Shown here: one piece after another, positions 11,639-21,108 of the stretch
Position numbering within the stretch: the first letter of the stretch is position 1
Layout of the letters: every line of letters starts with the position of its first letter
Notes under the pieces: model-generated
Databases searched by the model: none
Told to the model about the DNA's origin: nothing
Seen by the model: only the letters and a program-made list of their open reading frames with translations
Assembly (NCBI GenBank): GCA_002163115.1
Contig: MAAI01000030.1
Coordinates: 42,532 to 106,531 of the forward strand
DNA from: Methylophaga sp. 41_12_T18
Lineage (GTDB): Bacteria > Pseudomonadota > Gammaproteobacteria > Nitrosococcales > Methylophagaceae
Direction of reading: 5' to 3'
Length of the DNA: 64,000 bases
Made by a program: the position numbers and the translations under genes

Positions 11639-12386
11639 AGTCCTTTTCGGTTAAGCCGGTTTTAAACTGAAAATCATTCCAGTATAACGTTGTCGACTTA
11701 CCATTTTGCTGGTTTTCCATCGTTTGAGTATGCGCACGCCAATATTGGTCTAAATAAAGTTTATAGTCGGTAAAACGTTGAATTTTAAGCAAGCTGTCTT
11801 TGCGATCATAAAAATCAATGCGTTGAATACGATATTCTGCTTTATCAATCCAAACATGCGTTTTGGTATAACCCGAATGCTTATACTGTGGCCGTAGTTC
11901 CGATACAAAACACTCAATACCATCGATTGTTTCATCTCGTAAATAGGTATAGCTGTACTTCTCTACTTCAAACGAACTGATATCTTCATAAGCAAACTCA
12001 CTACCCATAAATGGGCCCGATTTATTGCTCGATGAAATGCGTTTCACTCGCTTCAATGCAGGTAAAAATATCCATTGCTCATCAGGCAGTAACGAATGAG
12101 AATAACTTAAAAAGGCCGTTCCTTTTACATCGCGAGGTGTATCAAAAACAGTTAAACCTTTATCGCCATCACCATCCATTTCAAGGTTAGTAACCCGAAT
12201 TTGTCGACTACTTTCTTTACCGTGACGATTTCGTAACACCATCTTCATTTCAGCATAGCTATCACTCCAACCTTTATCACGGTTATCTGATTCAATCGCT
12301 ATTGCCAATCCTTTTTCTTCAGCAGTTTCAGCTTGTGCAAATGGCATTACTGCAATGAGTGTCAATAATAAAATAAATTTACGCAT
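11607..12386 (-). CDS. LolA-like periplasmic protein (outer-membrane lipoprotein-sorting family)
   Basis: A 259-residue protein with a signal peptide (RKFILLLTLIAVMPFAQA) and a LolA/LolB-like half-barrel. Family landmarks are the KMVLRNRHGKES strand, FLSYSH, the WIFLPALKRVKRISSS block, GSEFAYEDISSFEVEKYSY, and a C-terminal strand ending in FQFKTGLTEKDF. Such proteins are regularly encoded beside MMPL/RND transporters and are thought to shuttle a hydrophobic cargo through the periplasm; they are distinct from the LolA that serves LolCDE. The gene overlaps the transporter stop by eight bases upstream and the beta-barrel start downstream, indicating one operon. Confidence 0.82.
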   Translation of the reverse strand: MRKFILLLTLIAVMPFAQAETAEEKGLAIAIESDNRDKGWSDSYAEMKMVLRNRHGKESSRQIRVTNLEMDGDGDKGLTVFDTPRDVKGTAFLSYSHSLLPDEQWIFLPALKRVKRISSSNKSGPFMGSEFAYEDISSFEVEKYSYTYLRDETIDGIECFVSELRPQYKHSGYTKTHVWIDKAEYRIQRIDFYDRKDSLLKIQRFTDYKLYLDQYWRAHTQTMENQQNGKSTTLYWNDFQFKTGLTEKDFEKNDLKRQR

Positions 12387-14676
12387 GTTTGTTTTTCTCC
12401 AATTTCATCAACAATGGTGGCAAGAATAAGAAATCCATCACCAGAGCAACACCGATAGTAATCGCCGCCATCGCACCCATATCAGAATTTAAGGCAAAGT
12501 TTGATTGAGCTAATACAATGAAACCGGCTACCAATACCAATGACGTTACCCATAACGCGACACCCACAGTATTAAAAGCATATCTGACCGCTTCAATTTC
12601 ATTCATATTACTTTCTCTACGTGCCCGTAGGTATTTACTCAAGAAATGTACCGTATCATCGACCACGATGCCTAAGGTCATGCCCGCGACGACTGAAAGC
12701 GACATGCCGACCTGACCTACCATTAGCCCCCAGAAACCAAAGGCCATGCCTGCTGGTATTAGGTTTGGTGCCAGACTAATTAACCCTATGCGACGGGAAC
12801 GTAAAGCCGCAACCAGGATAAATGAAATCAATACTAAAGCTAAGGCTGTGCCCACTAACATGCTATTTACATTACGCTTACCAATATGAGCAAACATTAA
12901 GTTCGGGCTTGCAGCTGAGAACTCAACTGTTGGTGCATTTTGTAATAACCAGCCAGAGACTCTCTTTTCCATCGCAAGCATTTCTTCAGTGTGTAAATTC
13001 TCAAGTGTGATAATGATGCGTGTTTGCGCTTTATCAATGTCAATTTGATCATTTAAATCCAGGCCATAAGGTAATGACAACTCATATAACAACAAATATT
13101 GTGCCGCCAAGTCTCGTGATTCTGGCAATTTATAATAGTCAGGATCATCGCCATGCATATTTTTGTTCAGACGTTTAAAGGTGTCTGAAATGGTCTGCAC
13201 ATGTTTCACTTTAGGTTGGGTACGTAACCACTCAGCAAAGTTATCGACATCTTGTAGAAAAGCAGGTTCACTGATACCACCACTTTCACCGGTGCCTAAT
13301 GAATACTGCAAAGTATAAATACCTGATAAATTTTCAACAGCAAAATCAGTATGCGTTCTAAAATCAACTGACTCATCAAAATATTCGACAAACTGATCAT
13401 CTAGGCTGTTCTTAGGTAAGAATGAAATCACCACGACGCCAAAGATTCCCATACCCCACAACAGTTTGCGACGGTTGCCAATAACAAAGTCCGCAAAGAA
13501 ATTCATCGGATGAGCTTCTTTCTGTTTGGCCGGTTTAATTCTAAGTGGCAATAACATCATCACCGCAGGTAATGCGGTTACTGATAATACAAAGGCAAAC
13601 ATCACTCCTATTGCCACGACATTACCTAAGTCATGGAACGGTGGCACATCACTAAAGTTCATGCTCAAGAAACCAATTGCCGTGGTAATACTAGTAATAA
13701 AGATCGGTTGCAAGTTAACTCGTATGCTATCTCGCATTGCATGAGCTCGCTCTTGTCCTTGACGTAGGTTATGGAAGAAAGTCACCAATAAATGCACCGT
13801 ATCCGCGACAGCCATGGTCATGATAATGGTCGGAGCCGACGCTGATGGAGGTGTTAATTTCCAGCCTAACCAGCCAAATATCCCCATTGCAAACATAACA
13901 GTACTCAGAATCATGACCACCACAGCAAACGTTGCCGATACGGAGCGCAGCAATACACCTAGAGTAATAATAATAACCAAGAACATCAGCGGTACTAAAG
14001 ACTGCATATCCTCTTGTGAAGATTCACCAAAGGCATTGTTCATCATTGCTAGGCCAGTGATATAAATATTGTGGTCTGGATAAGCCTCGCCAATTTCTGT
14101 CGCTAGTTCACGAGCAAACTTAGCAACCTCAGGTACTTCCGTTAATGCCTTACCAGGAAGTTGTACCGTAATGTTTACCCCAGCGACATGACCTTGTGGT
14201 GAAACCAACCGTTCAACTAATAACGGTTCATTTAAAGCAACATCACGAACATAAGCGATCTTATCTTCTGTAAAAGATTGAGAGTCATAAACCAGATGGC
14301 TGACAACTAAGTCATCACCATCAGCAATGGTATGTTGAAAATTAGTAATGGAGTCAACACGAGTTGAATACGGTAGTTGCCATGATTCATCGGTCAGATT
14401 TTCGATCAAGCCCAAGGTTTCATGACTAAACACATTGCCATCTTTAGGCTCGATAACAAACAACACATTATCTGTTTTGGAATATACGTCCTGCATGGCT
14501 TCAAAAGCGAGTAACTCAGGATTCTCTTCACTAAAGAACACCCGGTAATCATTAGTGAACTCAATGAACCGGCCACCACTGGCAGCACCCAACACTAAAA
14601 TTAATGCTAATAACAACATTCGCCAAGGGTGAGCAACAACAAATTCGGCATATCGATTGGTAAAAGATGCTTTCAT
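12379..14676 (-). CDS. MMPL/RND-superfamily transporter
   Basis: A 765-residue inner-membrane protein with the duplicated RND layout: one helix near residue 20, a large periplasmic loop, five helices around 215-385 (including the MAVADTVHLLVTFFHNLRQG segment), another helix near 410, a second periplasmic loop, and five helices from about 610. GIVVDDTVHFLSKYLRA is the second-half counterpart of the MAVADT segment; its acidic residues are typical of MMPL/HpnN-like proton-coupled lipid exporters. It is not a tripartite drug pump of the AcrB size. It follows the TetR-type gene and precedes the LolA-like and barrel genes. The substrate is not deducible; a hydrophobic lipid or a toxic compound is inferred. 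Confidence 0.88.
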   Translation of the reverse strand: MKASFTNRYAEFVVAHPWRMLLLALILVLGAASGGRFIEFTNDYRVFFSEENPELLAFEAMQDVYSKTDNVLFVIEPKDGNVFSHETLGLIENLTDESWQLPYSTRVDSITNFQHTIADGDDLVVSHLVYDSQSFTEDKIAYVRDVALNEPLLVERLVSPQGHVAGVNITVQLPGKALTEVPEVAKFARELATEIGEAYPDHNIYITGLAMMNNAFGESSQEDMQSLVPLMFLVIIITLGVLLRSVSATFAVVVMILSTVMFAMGIFGWLGWKLTPPSASAPTIIMTMAVADTVHLLVTFFHNLRQGQERAHAMRDSIRVNLQPIFITSITTAIGFLSMNFSDVPPFHDLGNVVAIGVMFAFVLSVTALPAVMMLLPLRIKPAKQKEAHPMNFFADFVIGNRRKLLWGMGIFGVVVISFLPKNSLDDQFVEYFDESVDFRTHTDFAVENLSGIYTLQYSLGTGESGGISEPAFLQDVDNFAEWLRTQPKVKHVQTISDTFKRLNKNMHGDDPDYYKLPESRDLAAQYLLLYELSLPYGLDLNDQIDIDKAQTRIIITLENLHTEEMLAMEKRVSGWLLQNAPTVEFSAASPNLMFAHIGKRNVNSMLVGTALALVLISFILVAALRSRRIGLISLAPNLIPAGMAFGFWGLMVGQVGMSLSVVAGMTLGIVVDDTVHFLSKYLRARRESNMNEIEAVRYAFNTVGVALWVTSLVLVAGFIVLAQSNFALNSDMGAMAAITIGVALVMDFLFLPPLLMKLEKNKHA

Positions 14677-14724
14677 AATTAAATCCTGAATTTTTTAATC
14701 AATATTCACTAATGAGGAAATTTT

Positions 14725-15309
14725 TTAGTGAACCTCTAATCCTTCGAGTAATAAACGAGATAGGTTTGTAACTTTAATTTCCAACACGTCTAGCGGGTAC
14801 AAACGTAAGGTCGGCGGATAATAAAACAGCATAATCGCAGTTAAGATTGCATCGGCCGTTTCTTCAATATTCGAGAGTTTAAACTCGCCTTTTTGCTGAC
14901 CTTGCTCTAATAACTTACACAATAAAATCAGTTTTACATGGCTGTGTTTTTGAACAACATCAGGCCGCAAAACAGTCATCGCTTCTACTAATTCACTTAA
15001 TTTAGGTGATTCGTCAAAGTGGTTATAGGTGTAATGCAGCACACTAGTCATGAAGGCTGTTAGTTTTTCACTCGATGTTAATGCGTCATCATCAATCACG
15101 TTTTTTAACAATAACTCTTTATCACCCAAACACTGTTGTGACAGTTCGGCACCAATATCCAATTTATTTTTAAAGTAACGGTATAGGTTTGCCGCAGACA
15201 TATCACAGTCACGTGCAATTTCAGCCATCGTCGTTTTGTTGTAGCCATATTGGCCAAAACGTATTTCGGCTGCATCTAAGATTTGAGTACGGATGTCTAA
15301 TTCAGTCAT
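14725..15309 (-). CDS. TetR-family transcriptional regulator
   Basis: About 194 residues from the ATG at 15309 (in-frame ATGs at 15321 and 15345 are possible). The N-terminus is a TetR helix-turn-helix: ILDAAEIRFGQYGYNKTTMAEIARDCDMSAANLYRYFKNK in overview, with the recognition-helix core ANLYRYFKNK. The C-terminal helical domain is variable and probably binds a ligand. It lies 48 bases upstream of the RND transporter in the same direction, so it probably represses this cassette, itself included, in response to the exported compound. The 44-base gap to the ATPase stop means its promoter may overlap the ATPase 3' end. Confidence 0.87.
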   Translation of the reverse strand: MTELDIRTQILDAAEIRFGQYGYNKTTMAEIARDCDMSAANLYRYFKNKLDIGAELSQQCLGDKELLLKNVIDDDALTSSEKLTAFMTSVLHYTYNHFDESPKLSELVEAMTVLRPDVVQKHSHVKLILLCKLLEQGQQKGEFKLSNIEETADAILTAIMLFYYPPTLRLYPLDVLEIKVTNLSRLLLEGLEVH

Positions 15310-15353
15310 GGCGAATACCATACCTGCTGAATTGTGAATATTCAATTAAATAT

Positions 15354-18080
15354 TCAGGATTTAGTTTTCTGTCTTCGCCTGGAAGCGTATTTTTCAAGCT
15401 CTACTAAGAAGAAGACGCTTGATGCCACGCATACAATTTCAAACCATGTGCTTGCTGAGATGGCAACCGTTCCAAATAAGCTTTGCATTGGAGAATAGTA
15501 GGTAAACAACATTTGAAATACGAGCAAAACAGCAATCGCAATCAAAGCATAACGGTTTCCTAATAAACCTTGCTTATTCATCACTGAGGCAGTTATATAG
15601 CGCGAATTAAATAAGTAAAAAACTTCAAACATGACCAATGTATTAACTGCGACTGTTTGAGCATATTCGATCTCAAACCCTAGCGTTTGGTTATATATGA
15701 ACAAGCCAAAAGTACCAATCATCAATACAAGAGACACAAAAGCAACTCGCCACAATAATGCCACCGTTAAAATAGACTCTTTAGGATTATGCGGTTTACG
15801 TTGCATCACTTGCTCTTCAGGTGGCTCAAAGGCGAGCGCTAAAGCCAAGGTCACAGCTGTAATCATATTCACCCAGAGAATTTGAACCGGTGTGATAGGC
15901 AGCGTATAGCCTAATAAAATAGCTGCAACCAGTATCAGTGCTTCACCACCATTAGTTGGCAGAATAAAGAGTATCGCTTTTTTTAGGTTGTCATAAACCG
16001 TACGCCCCTCTTCCACAGCATCAACAATCGAGGCAAAGTTATCATCAGCCAATACCATTTCGGATGACTCTTTCGCCACTTCGGTGCCGTTTTGGCCCAT
16101 TGCAGTACCAATATCAGCCCGCTTAAGTGCTGGCGCATCATTCACTCCATCACCCGTCATAGCTACAATATGACCATTTTTTTGAAGTGCTTTAACTAAA
16201 CGTAACTTATGCTCAGGACTAGAGCGAGCAAAGATATCAACCTCTTCAACTCGGTCGCAAAGTTCACTATCAGATAAGGACTCAATTTCTTGACCCGTTA
16301 GAACACTTTTCTGTTCACCGATACCGATTTGTTCAGCTATCGCTACCGCTGTAATTTTGTGGTCGCCCGTAATCATTTTGACCTTAATTCCAGCTGACTG
16401 ACATTGTTTCACAGCAGTAATAGCACTTTCTCTTGCCGGATCAAGCATGCCGACAATGCCTAAAAAAGTAAGATCTTGCTCAACAGAATCAAAGGTAAAA
16501 CTATGCTGTTGCGAAGTCACTTCTTTGCTGGCTATAGCAAGCACTCTTAAGCCTGACTCAGCCATTTTATACATTTTTGTTTGCCAAAATTCGTGGTCAA
16601 ATGGCTGCTTAGTATCACCCTCGTTTTGATACCGACACATGGCAAATATTCGCTCTGGAGCACCTTTTACATAGCTGATATTTTTACCTGTATGGTCATG
16701 ATGCAAAGTGGCCATAAATTGATGTTGGGATTCGAAGGGAATCACATCTGTTCGAGGCCAAGCTTCATTTTCAAACTCTGGTTCTAGACCTGCTTTTTTG
16801 GCCAGTGTCAGCAACGCACCTTCTGTCGGGTCACCTTGTAATAACCATTCATTACCTTCGTGTATCAACTGAGCATCATTACAAAGTAACGCTGCTCGAC
16901 TTAATGCCATAAGGTCTTCATGTTCTTGGAAACGAATTGCTTGACCATCATTCAAAAACTCACCGTGAGGATCATAGCCCGTTCCAGATATCGTGACATG
17001 TGGATGACCTACTGTTGCCAACCTAGATGCAGTCATCTGATTACAGGTCAAGGTGCCCGTTTTATCGCTACAAATAACGGTAACGGCACCTAAGGTTTCA
17101 ATAGCAGGTAACTTTCTAATAATGGCATGACGTTTAGCCATGCGTTGAACACCTATCGCCAAGGTGATTGTCATTATTGCAGGCAAACCTTCAGGAATGG
17201 CGGCGACAGCTAAGCCTACTGCTGATAGAAAGAGGTATGACAGTGAAAATTGGTGGACAACGCTACCGAAGATAACCGTTAAAGTCGCGACAACCAGAAT
17301 CATAGCCGTTAACAAGCGACCAAACTCTGCCATTTTTCTAACCAAAGGTGTTGTTAATGTTTCCACCTCGGCCAACATCATGCTTATTCGACCAATTTCA
17401 GTCTGAGCACCGGTTGCAACAACAACGCCAACACCTTGACCAAAGGTCACTAAGGTACTCGAAAAAGCCATCGAGAGACGGTCCCCGAGTACGGCAGACT
17501 CAAGAACAGGAGCATTTTGTTTCTCTACCGCATCAGACTCACCGGTTAATACAGCTTCTTGAATTTTTAAATTTTTCGTTGAAATCAAACGAAGATCGGC
17601 AGGGACTTTATCGCCAGATTGCAATACAACAATATCGCCTGTGACTAGATCTACTGAAGGTACGGTTATGCGTTTACCATCACGAATAATAACGGCATCA
17701 TCAGATAGCATTTGTTTAATTGCTTTGATTGCGTCTTCGGCTTTGCCTTCTTGAACAAAGCCAATGATCGCATTGATAAATACAACACCAATGATTACCC
17801 CACTATCAATCCAATGCTCTAACAACGCAGTGACGACAGCAGCCGCTATTAATACGTAAATTAAGACATTTTGGAATTGGCTAAAAAACCGCTCTAGTAC
17901 GCTTCGCGATTGAACAGCTGGTAAAAGGTTGGGACCATTTTGTTGTAAACGTTGTTGAGCATCACTTTCCGAAAGACCTTGTTCTGTACTGCCAAAATAA
18001 TTCAAGACATCGTCATCGACACTAGCATGCCATGGTGGATTTTCTTGTTTATTGCCATCGATCTCGTCGTGTAAAGTCAT
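15354..18080 (-). CDS. P-type cation-transporting ATPase (P2-like, PacL/CtpF-type)
   Basis: A 908-residue P-type ATPase with cytoplasmic N-terminal cation-ATPase domain, TGES actuator loop (about 179-182), M4 motif IPEGLPA (about 295-301), phosphorylation site SDKTGTLT (Asp339), nucleotide-binding KGAPERI, hinge TGDGVNDAPALK, and ten helices ending in a basic tail. The M4 motif and overall length are of the P2A (calcium) or related P2 type. In M6 the sequence reads WVNMITAVTLALAL, where calcium pumps have N..TD; the aspartate that coordinates calcium is Ala here, so another cation may be carried. psd lies just upstream (start 36 bases away), so the two may be co-transcribed. Confidence 0.88.
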   Translation of the reverse strand: MTLHDEIDGNKQENPPWHASVDDDVLNYFGSTEQGLSESDAQQRLQQNGPNLLPAVQSRSVLERFFSQFQNVLIYVLIAAAVVTALLEHWIDSGVIIGVVFINAIIGFVQEGKAEDAIKAIKQMLSDDAVIIRDGKRITVPSVDLVTGDIVVLQSGDKVPADLRLISTKNLKIQEAVLTGESDAVEKQNAPVLESAVLGDRLSMAFSSTLVTFGQGVGVVVATGAQTEIGRISMMLAEVETLTTPLVRKMAEFGRLLTAMILVVATLTVIFGSVVHQFSLSYLFLSAVGLAVAAIPEGLPAIMTITLAIGVQRMAKRHAIIRKLPAIETLGAVTVICSDKTGTLTCNQMTASRLATVGHPHVTISGTGYDPHGEFLNDGQAIRFQEHEDLMALSRAALLCNDAQLIHEGNEWLLQGDPTEGALLTLAKKAGLEPEFENEAWPRTDVIPFESQHQFMATLHHDHTGKNISYVKGAPERIFAMCRYQNEGDTKQPFDHEFWQTKMYKMAESGLRVLAIASKEVTSQQHSFTFDSVEQDLTFLGIVGMLDPARESAITAVKQCQSAGIKVKMITGDHKITAVAIAEQIGIGEQKSVLTGQEIESLSDSELCDRVEEVDIFARSSPEHKLRLVKALQKNGHIVAMTGDGVNDAPALKRADIGTAMGQNGTEVAKESSEMVLADDNFASIVDAVEEGRTVYDNLKKAILFILPTNGGEALILVAAILLGYTLPITPVQILWVNMITAVTLALALAFEPPEEQVMQRKPHNPKESILTVALLWRVAFVSLVLMIGTFGLFIYNQTLGFEIEYAQTVAVNTLVMFEVFYLFNSRYITASVMNKQGLLGNRYALIAIAVLLVFQMLFTYYSPMQSLFGTVAISASTWFEIVCVASSVFFLVELEKYASRRRQKTKS

Positions 18081-18116
18081 ACTGAATACTCCTTGTAAAC
18101 AACGTTAATATTTTCT

Positions 18117-18992
18117 TTAGCTTATTGCTTGCCCCATTTTTACAACATCACCCGCTTTTAATGTTGATAAAAATTCTTCGCTTTGTTCAGGCATTAGCAT
18201 GACCACTGTTGAGCCCATATTAAACCGGCCCATTTCTTCGCCTTTTTGTAAACTAATTATATCTTGCTCTTGATAGTCCCAATGTTCAATTTTCTTACCA
18301 TAAGCTGGTGTAATCATACCTTGCCAAACAGTTTCCATACTACCAACAAAAATCGCACCAACTAATACCAAAACCATCGGCCCCAGCTCAGTTTCAAACA
18401 CCGTGACGACCCGTTCATTACGGGCAAATAAATTAGGTACCGCTCTGGCTGTTCTAGGACTAACAGAAAATAGTTTGCCAGGAATATAGGTCATGCTTTT
18501 CAATGTGCCTGCTAGCGGCATATGAATGCGATGATAATCACGCGGTGATAAATAAATCGTTGCAAACTGACCTTTTTCAAACTGCTGAGCTAATTCAGTA
18601 TCACCAGCCAACAGCTCTGCAACCGTATAGTGCTGGCCTTTAGCTTGAATAATTTTGCCATCTTTTACAGGACCAAGCTGACTAATGGCACCATCTACGG
18701 GTGATACCGCTTTACTTCGCCCTTCAGCTATTGGCCGCATGCCTACTTTTAATGTCCGTGTGAAGAAGGCGTTGAAGCTAGGATAAGCCGATAATTCCGC
18801 AGTATGAGCTTCATCAAGGTTAACGTTATATTTTTTAACAATGAAACGGATAAAACTATTTTTAAACCATTGGCATTCACTGCGAGTCAATTTATGCATC
18901 AATACTGATAAAGCATGCTGAGGAATCAAGTATTGCGGCAAGGTGACAAGTCGATCCCACAAAGTGACATCAAGATCGTTCTTATTATTCAT
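18117..18992 (-). CDS. psd: Phosphatidylserine decarboxylase proenzyme
   Basis: A pyruvoyl-dependent enzyme that turns phosphatidylserine into phosphatidylethanolamine at the inner membrane. The C-terminal self-cleavage site is FNMGSTVV (the family's LGST, here MGST), where the serine becomes the pyruvoyl group. Other conserved blocks are PVDGAISQLG, YLSPRDYHRIHMP, NLFARNERV and VGSMETVWQG, which match E. coli Psd closely from memory. I take the ATG at 18992, giving 291 residues; the frame is also open to a GTG at 19031, but those 13 residues have no counterpart in the family. It is divergent from the flagellar block. Confidence 0.94.
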   Translation of the reverse strand: MNNKNDLDVTLWDRLVTLPQYLIPQHALSVLMHKLTRSECQWFKNSFIRFIVKKYNVNLDEAHTAELSAYPSFNAFFTRTLKVGMRPIAEGRSKAVSPVDGAISQLGPVKDGKIIQAKGQHYTVAELLAGDTELAQQFEKGQFATIYLSPRDYHRIHMPLAGTLKSMTYIPGKLFSVSPRTARAVPNLFARNERVVTVFETELGPMVLVLVGAIFVGSMETVWQGMITPAYGKKIEHWDYQEQDIISLQKGEEMGRFNMGSTVVMLMPEQSEEFLSTLKAGDVVKMGQAIS

Positions 18993-19104
18993 AATATCTA
19001 CTACCAATTGTATTAAAGCTCTTTCACACACGGTCCAACCTTGTCATAATTTTGATATTACGTAGGTCGCACCACTAAAAAATTAAACAGGAGTATATCA
19101 AGCA

Positions 19105-19518
19105 ATGAACAAATCACTCACCACTCTATTCATCCTTTGCTTATCATTTTTTGCAGTTCCAACATGGGCAGCCGATGAAGAAGCAGCTGTTTCACAAGCA
19201 CTTTACTATAAGATTGCAGAACCATTTACCATCAACTTTCTCAAACAAAGTCAGCAACAAGCACGCTATTTACAAATCAAAGTTGCGTTAAAAGCAGACG
19301 AGCAAAGCATACTTGATAGCGCAGATATGAACTTGCCGATGATCCAAGACAGTTTACGTAGCTTATTTTCTGAGCAAACAATGGAAAGTATTAGCTCGGT
19401 AGAAGGTAGACGCCAATTACAAGCATCTACATTAGATACGATCAACGGCATATTAAAAGAAGAAACAGGTAAAGGCGACGTTAAGGCGGTTTACTTCACA
19501 AGCTTCATCTTACAATAA
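19105..19518 (+). CDS. FliL-like protein with a signal peptide (first of two)
   Basis: A 137-residue protein. Residues 1-22 form a cleavable-looking signal peptide (ending TWAA) in place of the usual single transmembrane anchor. The remainder is FliL-like: YYKIAEPFTINFLKQ, ARYLQIKVALKA, the helix with LRSLFSEQTMESI, and a C-terminus in AVYFTSFILQ that nearly copies the AVYFTSLIMQ end of the next gene. FliL proteins surround the stator and affect torque. This copy would be periplasmic, unlike canonical FliL. An AGGAG site precedes the ATG. It opens the plus-strand flagellar block, 73 bases from the divergent psd region. Confidence 0.82.
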   Translation: MNKSLTTLFILCLSFFAVPTWAADEEAAVSQALYYKIAEPFTINFLKQSQQQARYLQIKVALKADEQSILDSADMNLPMIQDSLRSLFSEQTMESISSVEGRRQLQASTLDTINGILKEETGKGDVKAVYFTSFILQ

Positions 19519-19571
19519 TCAGGCATACATATTGCTTACTAACAACATAACTAGAAACGGAACACCGACAA

Positions 19572-20087
19572 ATGGCTGAACAAAATCAGAAAGACGATAT
19601 TGAAGTAGTTGCTGAAGGCAAAGGCAACTCTAAGTTATTAATTATTATCGCTGTAGTCGTCATTGCACTTATAGGTGTCGGCGCAATGATGTTTTTAGGT
19701 GGTGATGATGAAAAAGAAACTGATGAAACCAGTGAAGAAGCGACTGCACCAATCAAGCAAGCGCCGATCTATCACACGGTAGAAACTCCTTTTGTAGTCA
19801 ACTTTGCCGACCAAAGTAATGGCGAAGTACGTTACCTACAAATCAAACTAAAGGTAATGGCTAGATCACAAGCGGTGATTGATGCTTTTCAACTTCATGA
19901 TCCCGCCTTACAGCACGAATTATTATTGTTATTTTATGGTCAAATTTATGACGATTTAAATACCAGTGCTGGAACTAAAGCCCTACAACAAGCAACCTTA
20001 GATAAAATTAATGAAATATTAAGTACTGATCCGACGCTTAGCGAACAATTAGAAGCAGTTTATTTCACCAGCTTGATTATGCAGTAA
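19572..20087 (+). CDS. fliL: Flagellar basal-body protein FliL
   Basis: A 171-residue canonical FliL: a short cytoplasmic N-terminus, one transmembrane helix (LLIIIAVVVIALIGVGAMMF, about 22-41), an acidic linker, and a periplasmic domain with YHTVETPFVVNFAD, RYLQIKLKVMARS and terminal AVYFTSLIMQ. FliL encircles MotA/MotB stators and supports torque. It is the first gene of the conserved fliLMNOPQR order; the fliM ATG begins four bases after its stop. It is paralogous to the gene just upstream, which has a signal peptide instead of an anchor. Confidence 0.92.
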   Translation: MAEQNQKDDIEVVAEGKGNSKLLIIIAVVVIALIGVGAMMFLGGDDEKETDETSEEATAPIKQAPIYHTVETPFVVNFADQSNGEVRYLQIKLKVMARSQAVIDAFQLHDPALQHELLLLFYGQIYDDLNTSAGTKALQQATLDKINEILSTDPTLSEQLEAVYFTSLIMQ

Positions 20088-20091
20088 TACG

Positions 20092-21108
20092 ATGGCCGTT
20101 CACGACATACTTTCCCAAGATGAAGTTGATGCCTTATTAGGTGGCAACGATGATGGTGCTTTAGAAACGGATATCGACGATGTAGATGCCGGTGATGCAC
20201 GCGAATATGACTTTGGTAATGAAGATCGTATTATTCGTGGCCGGATGCCAACGCTGGAAATGATTAATGAACGTTTCAGTCGCCATTTTCGAATCAACCT
20301 ATTTAATATGTTACGTCGCTCTGCTGAAATATCAGCCGGTGGCATCCAAGTAATGAAGTTTTCTGAGTACATACATACCTTGTTTGTACCGACCAGCTTA
20401 AACTTAATTCATATGCATCCGTTACGGGGTACTGGCTTAATTGTTTTTGAACCTAAGCTTGTATTCACAATATTAGATAACTACTTTGGTGGTGAAGGTC
20501 GCTTCCAAGCTCGTATCGAAGGCCGTGAATTTACCGCCACCGAGTTACGCGTTATCAATATGGTGTTAAAGCTATGTTTTGAAGACTTGGCCAATGCGTG
20601 GGCACCAGTAATGGATATGACTTTTGAGTTTGTCCATCATGAAGTTAATCCACAATTTGCCAATATCGTGACCCCAAGTGAAGTCGTCGTCATTTCCACT
20701 TTTCATATTGAATTAGATGGTGGTGGTGGAGATATACACGTCACCTTGCCTTATTCAATGTTAGAGCCTATTCGTGAATTACTGGATACTGGCTTACAAA
20801 GTGATCGCTCGCAAGATGATGGCCGTTGGGGAAAATCAATGCGTGAAGAAATTATGGCAGCCGATGTCACTTTAGCAGCTGACTTGACCGAAACATCACT
20901 TAGCCTGCAGAAGATATTAGCATTAAAAGTCGGTGACATATTACCGATCTCGATGCCAAAGCAAGTGGTCGCAAAAGTAGAAGATATTCCCATGTTTCAT
21001 GCCACCTTTGGTGAGCACAAAAATAATGTTGCTTTAAAAATTGTTGATGTCATCGAACATCCTAAAGATACCTCCCCGCTCTATATACAAAAAGGTCAAC
21101 AGTCATGA
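20092..21108 (+). CDS. fliM: Flagellar motor switch protein FliM
   Basis: A 338-residue C-ring protein. The N-terminal CheY-P docking peptide ILSQDEVDALLGG is at residues 6-18, followed by the middle CheC-like domain (GIQVMKFSEYIHTLFVPTSL; MHPLRGTGLIVFEPKLVF) that contacts FliG, and the C-terminal SpoA domain (LKVGDILPISMP) that pairs with FliN. Binding of phosphorylated CheY switches rotation. The stop overlaps the fliN start by four bases (ATGA). Length and domain order match the family. The docking peptide resembles the triple repeat in this organism's CheA. Confidence 0.95.
   Translation: MAVHDILSQDEVDALLGGNDDGALETDIDDVDAGDAREYDFGNEDRIIRGRMPTLEMINERFSRHFRINLFNMLRRSAEISAGGIQVMKFSEYIHTLFVPTSLNLIHMHPLRGTGLIVFEPKLVFTILDNYFGGEGRFQARIEGREFTATELRVINMVLKLCFEDLANAWAPVMDMTFEFVHHEVNPQFANIVTPSEVVVISTFHIELDGGGGDIHVTLPYSMLEPIRELLDTGLQSDRSQDDGRWGKSMREEIMAADVTLAADLTETSLSLQKILALKVGDILPISMPKQVVAKVEDIPMFHATFGEHKNNVALKIVDVIEHPKDTSPLYIQKGQQS

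Noticed and set aside
17348..17644. Plus-strand frame of 98 codons within the P-type ATPase gene
   Set aside because: It lies wholly inside a conserved coding region on the other strand and shows no signal of its own.
18993..19031. GTG start for phosphatidylserine decarboxylase
   Set aside because: The 13 extra residues have no counterpart in Psd proteins; an ATG at 18992 begins the conserved sequence.
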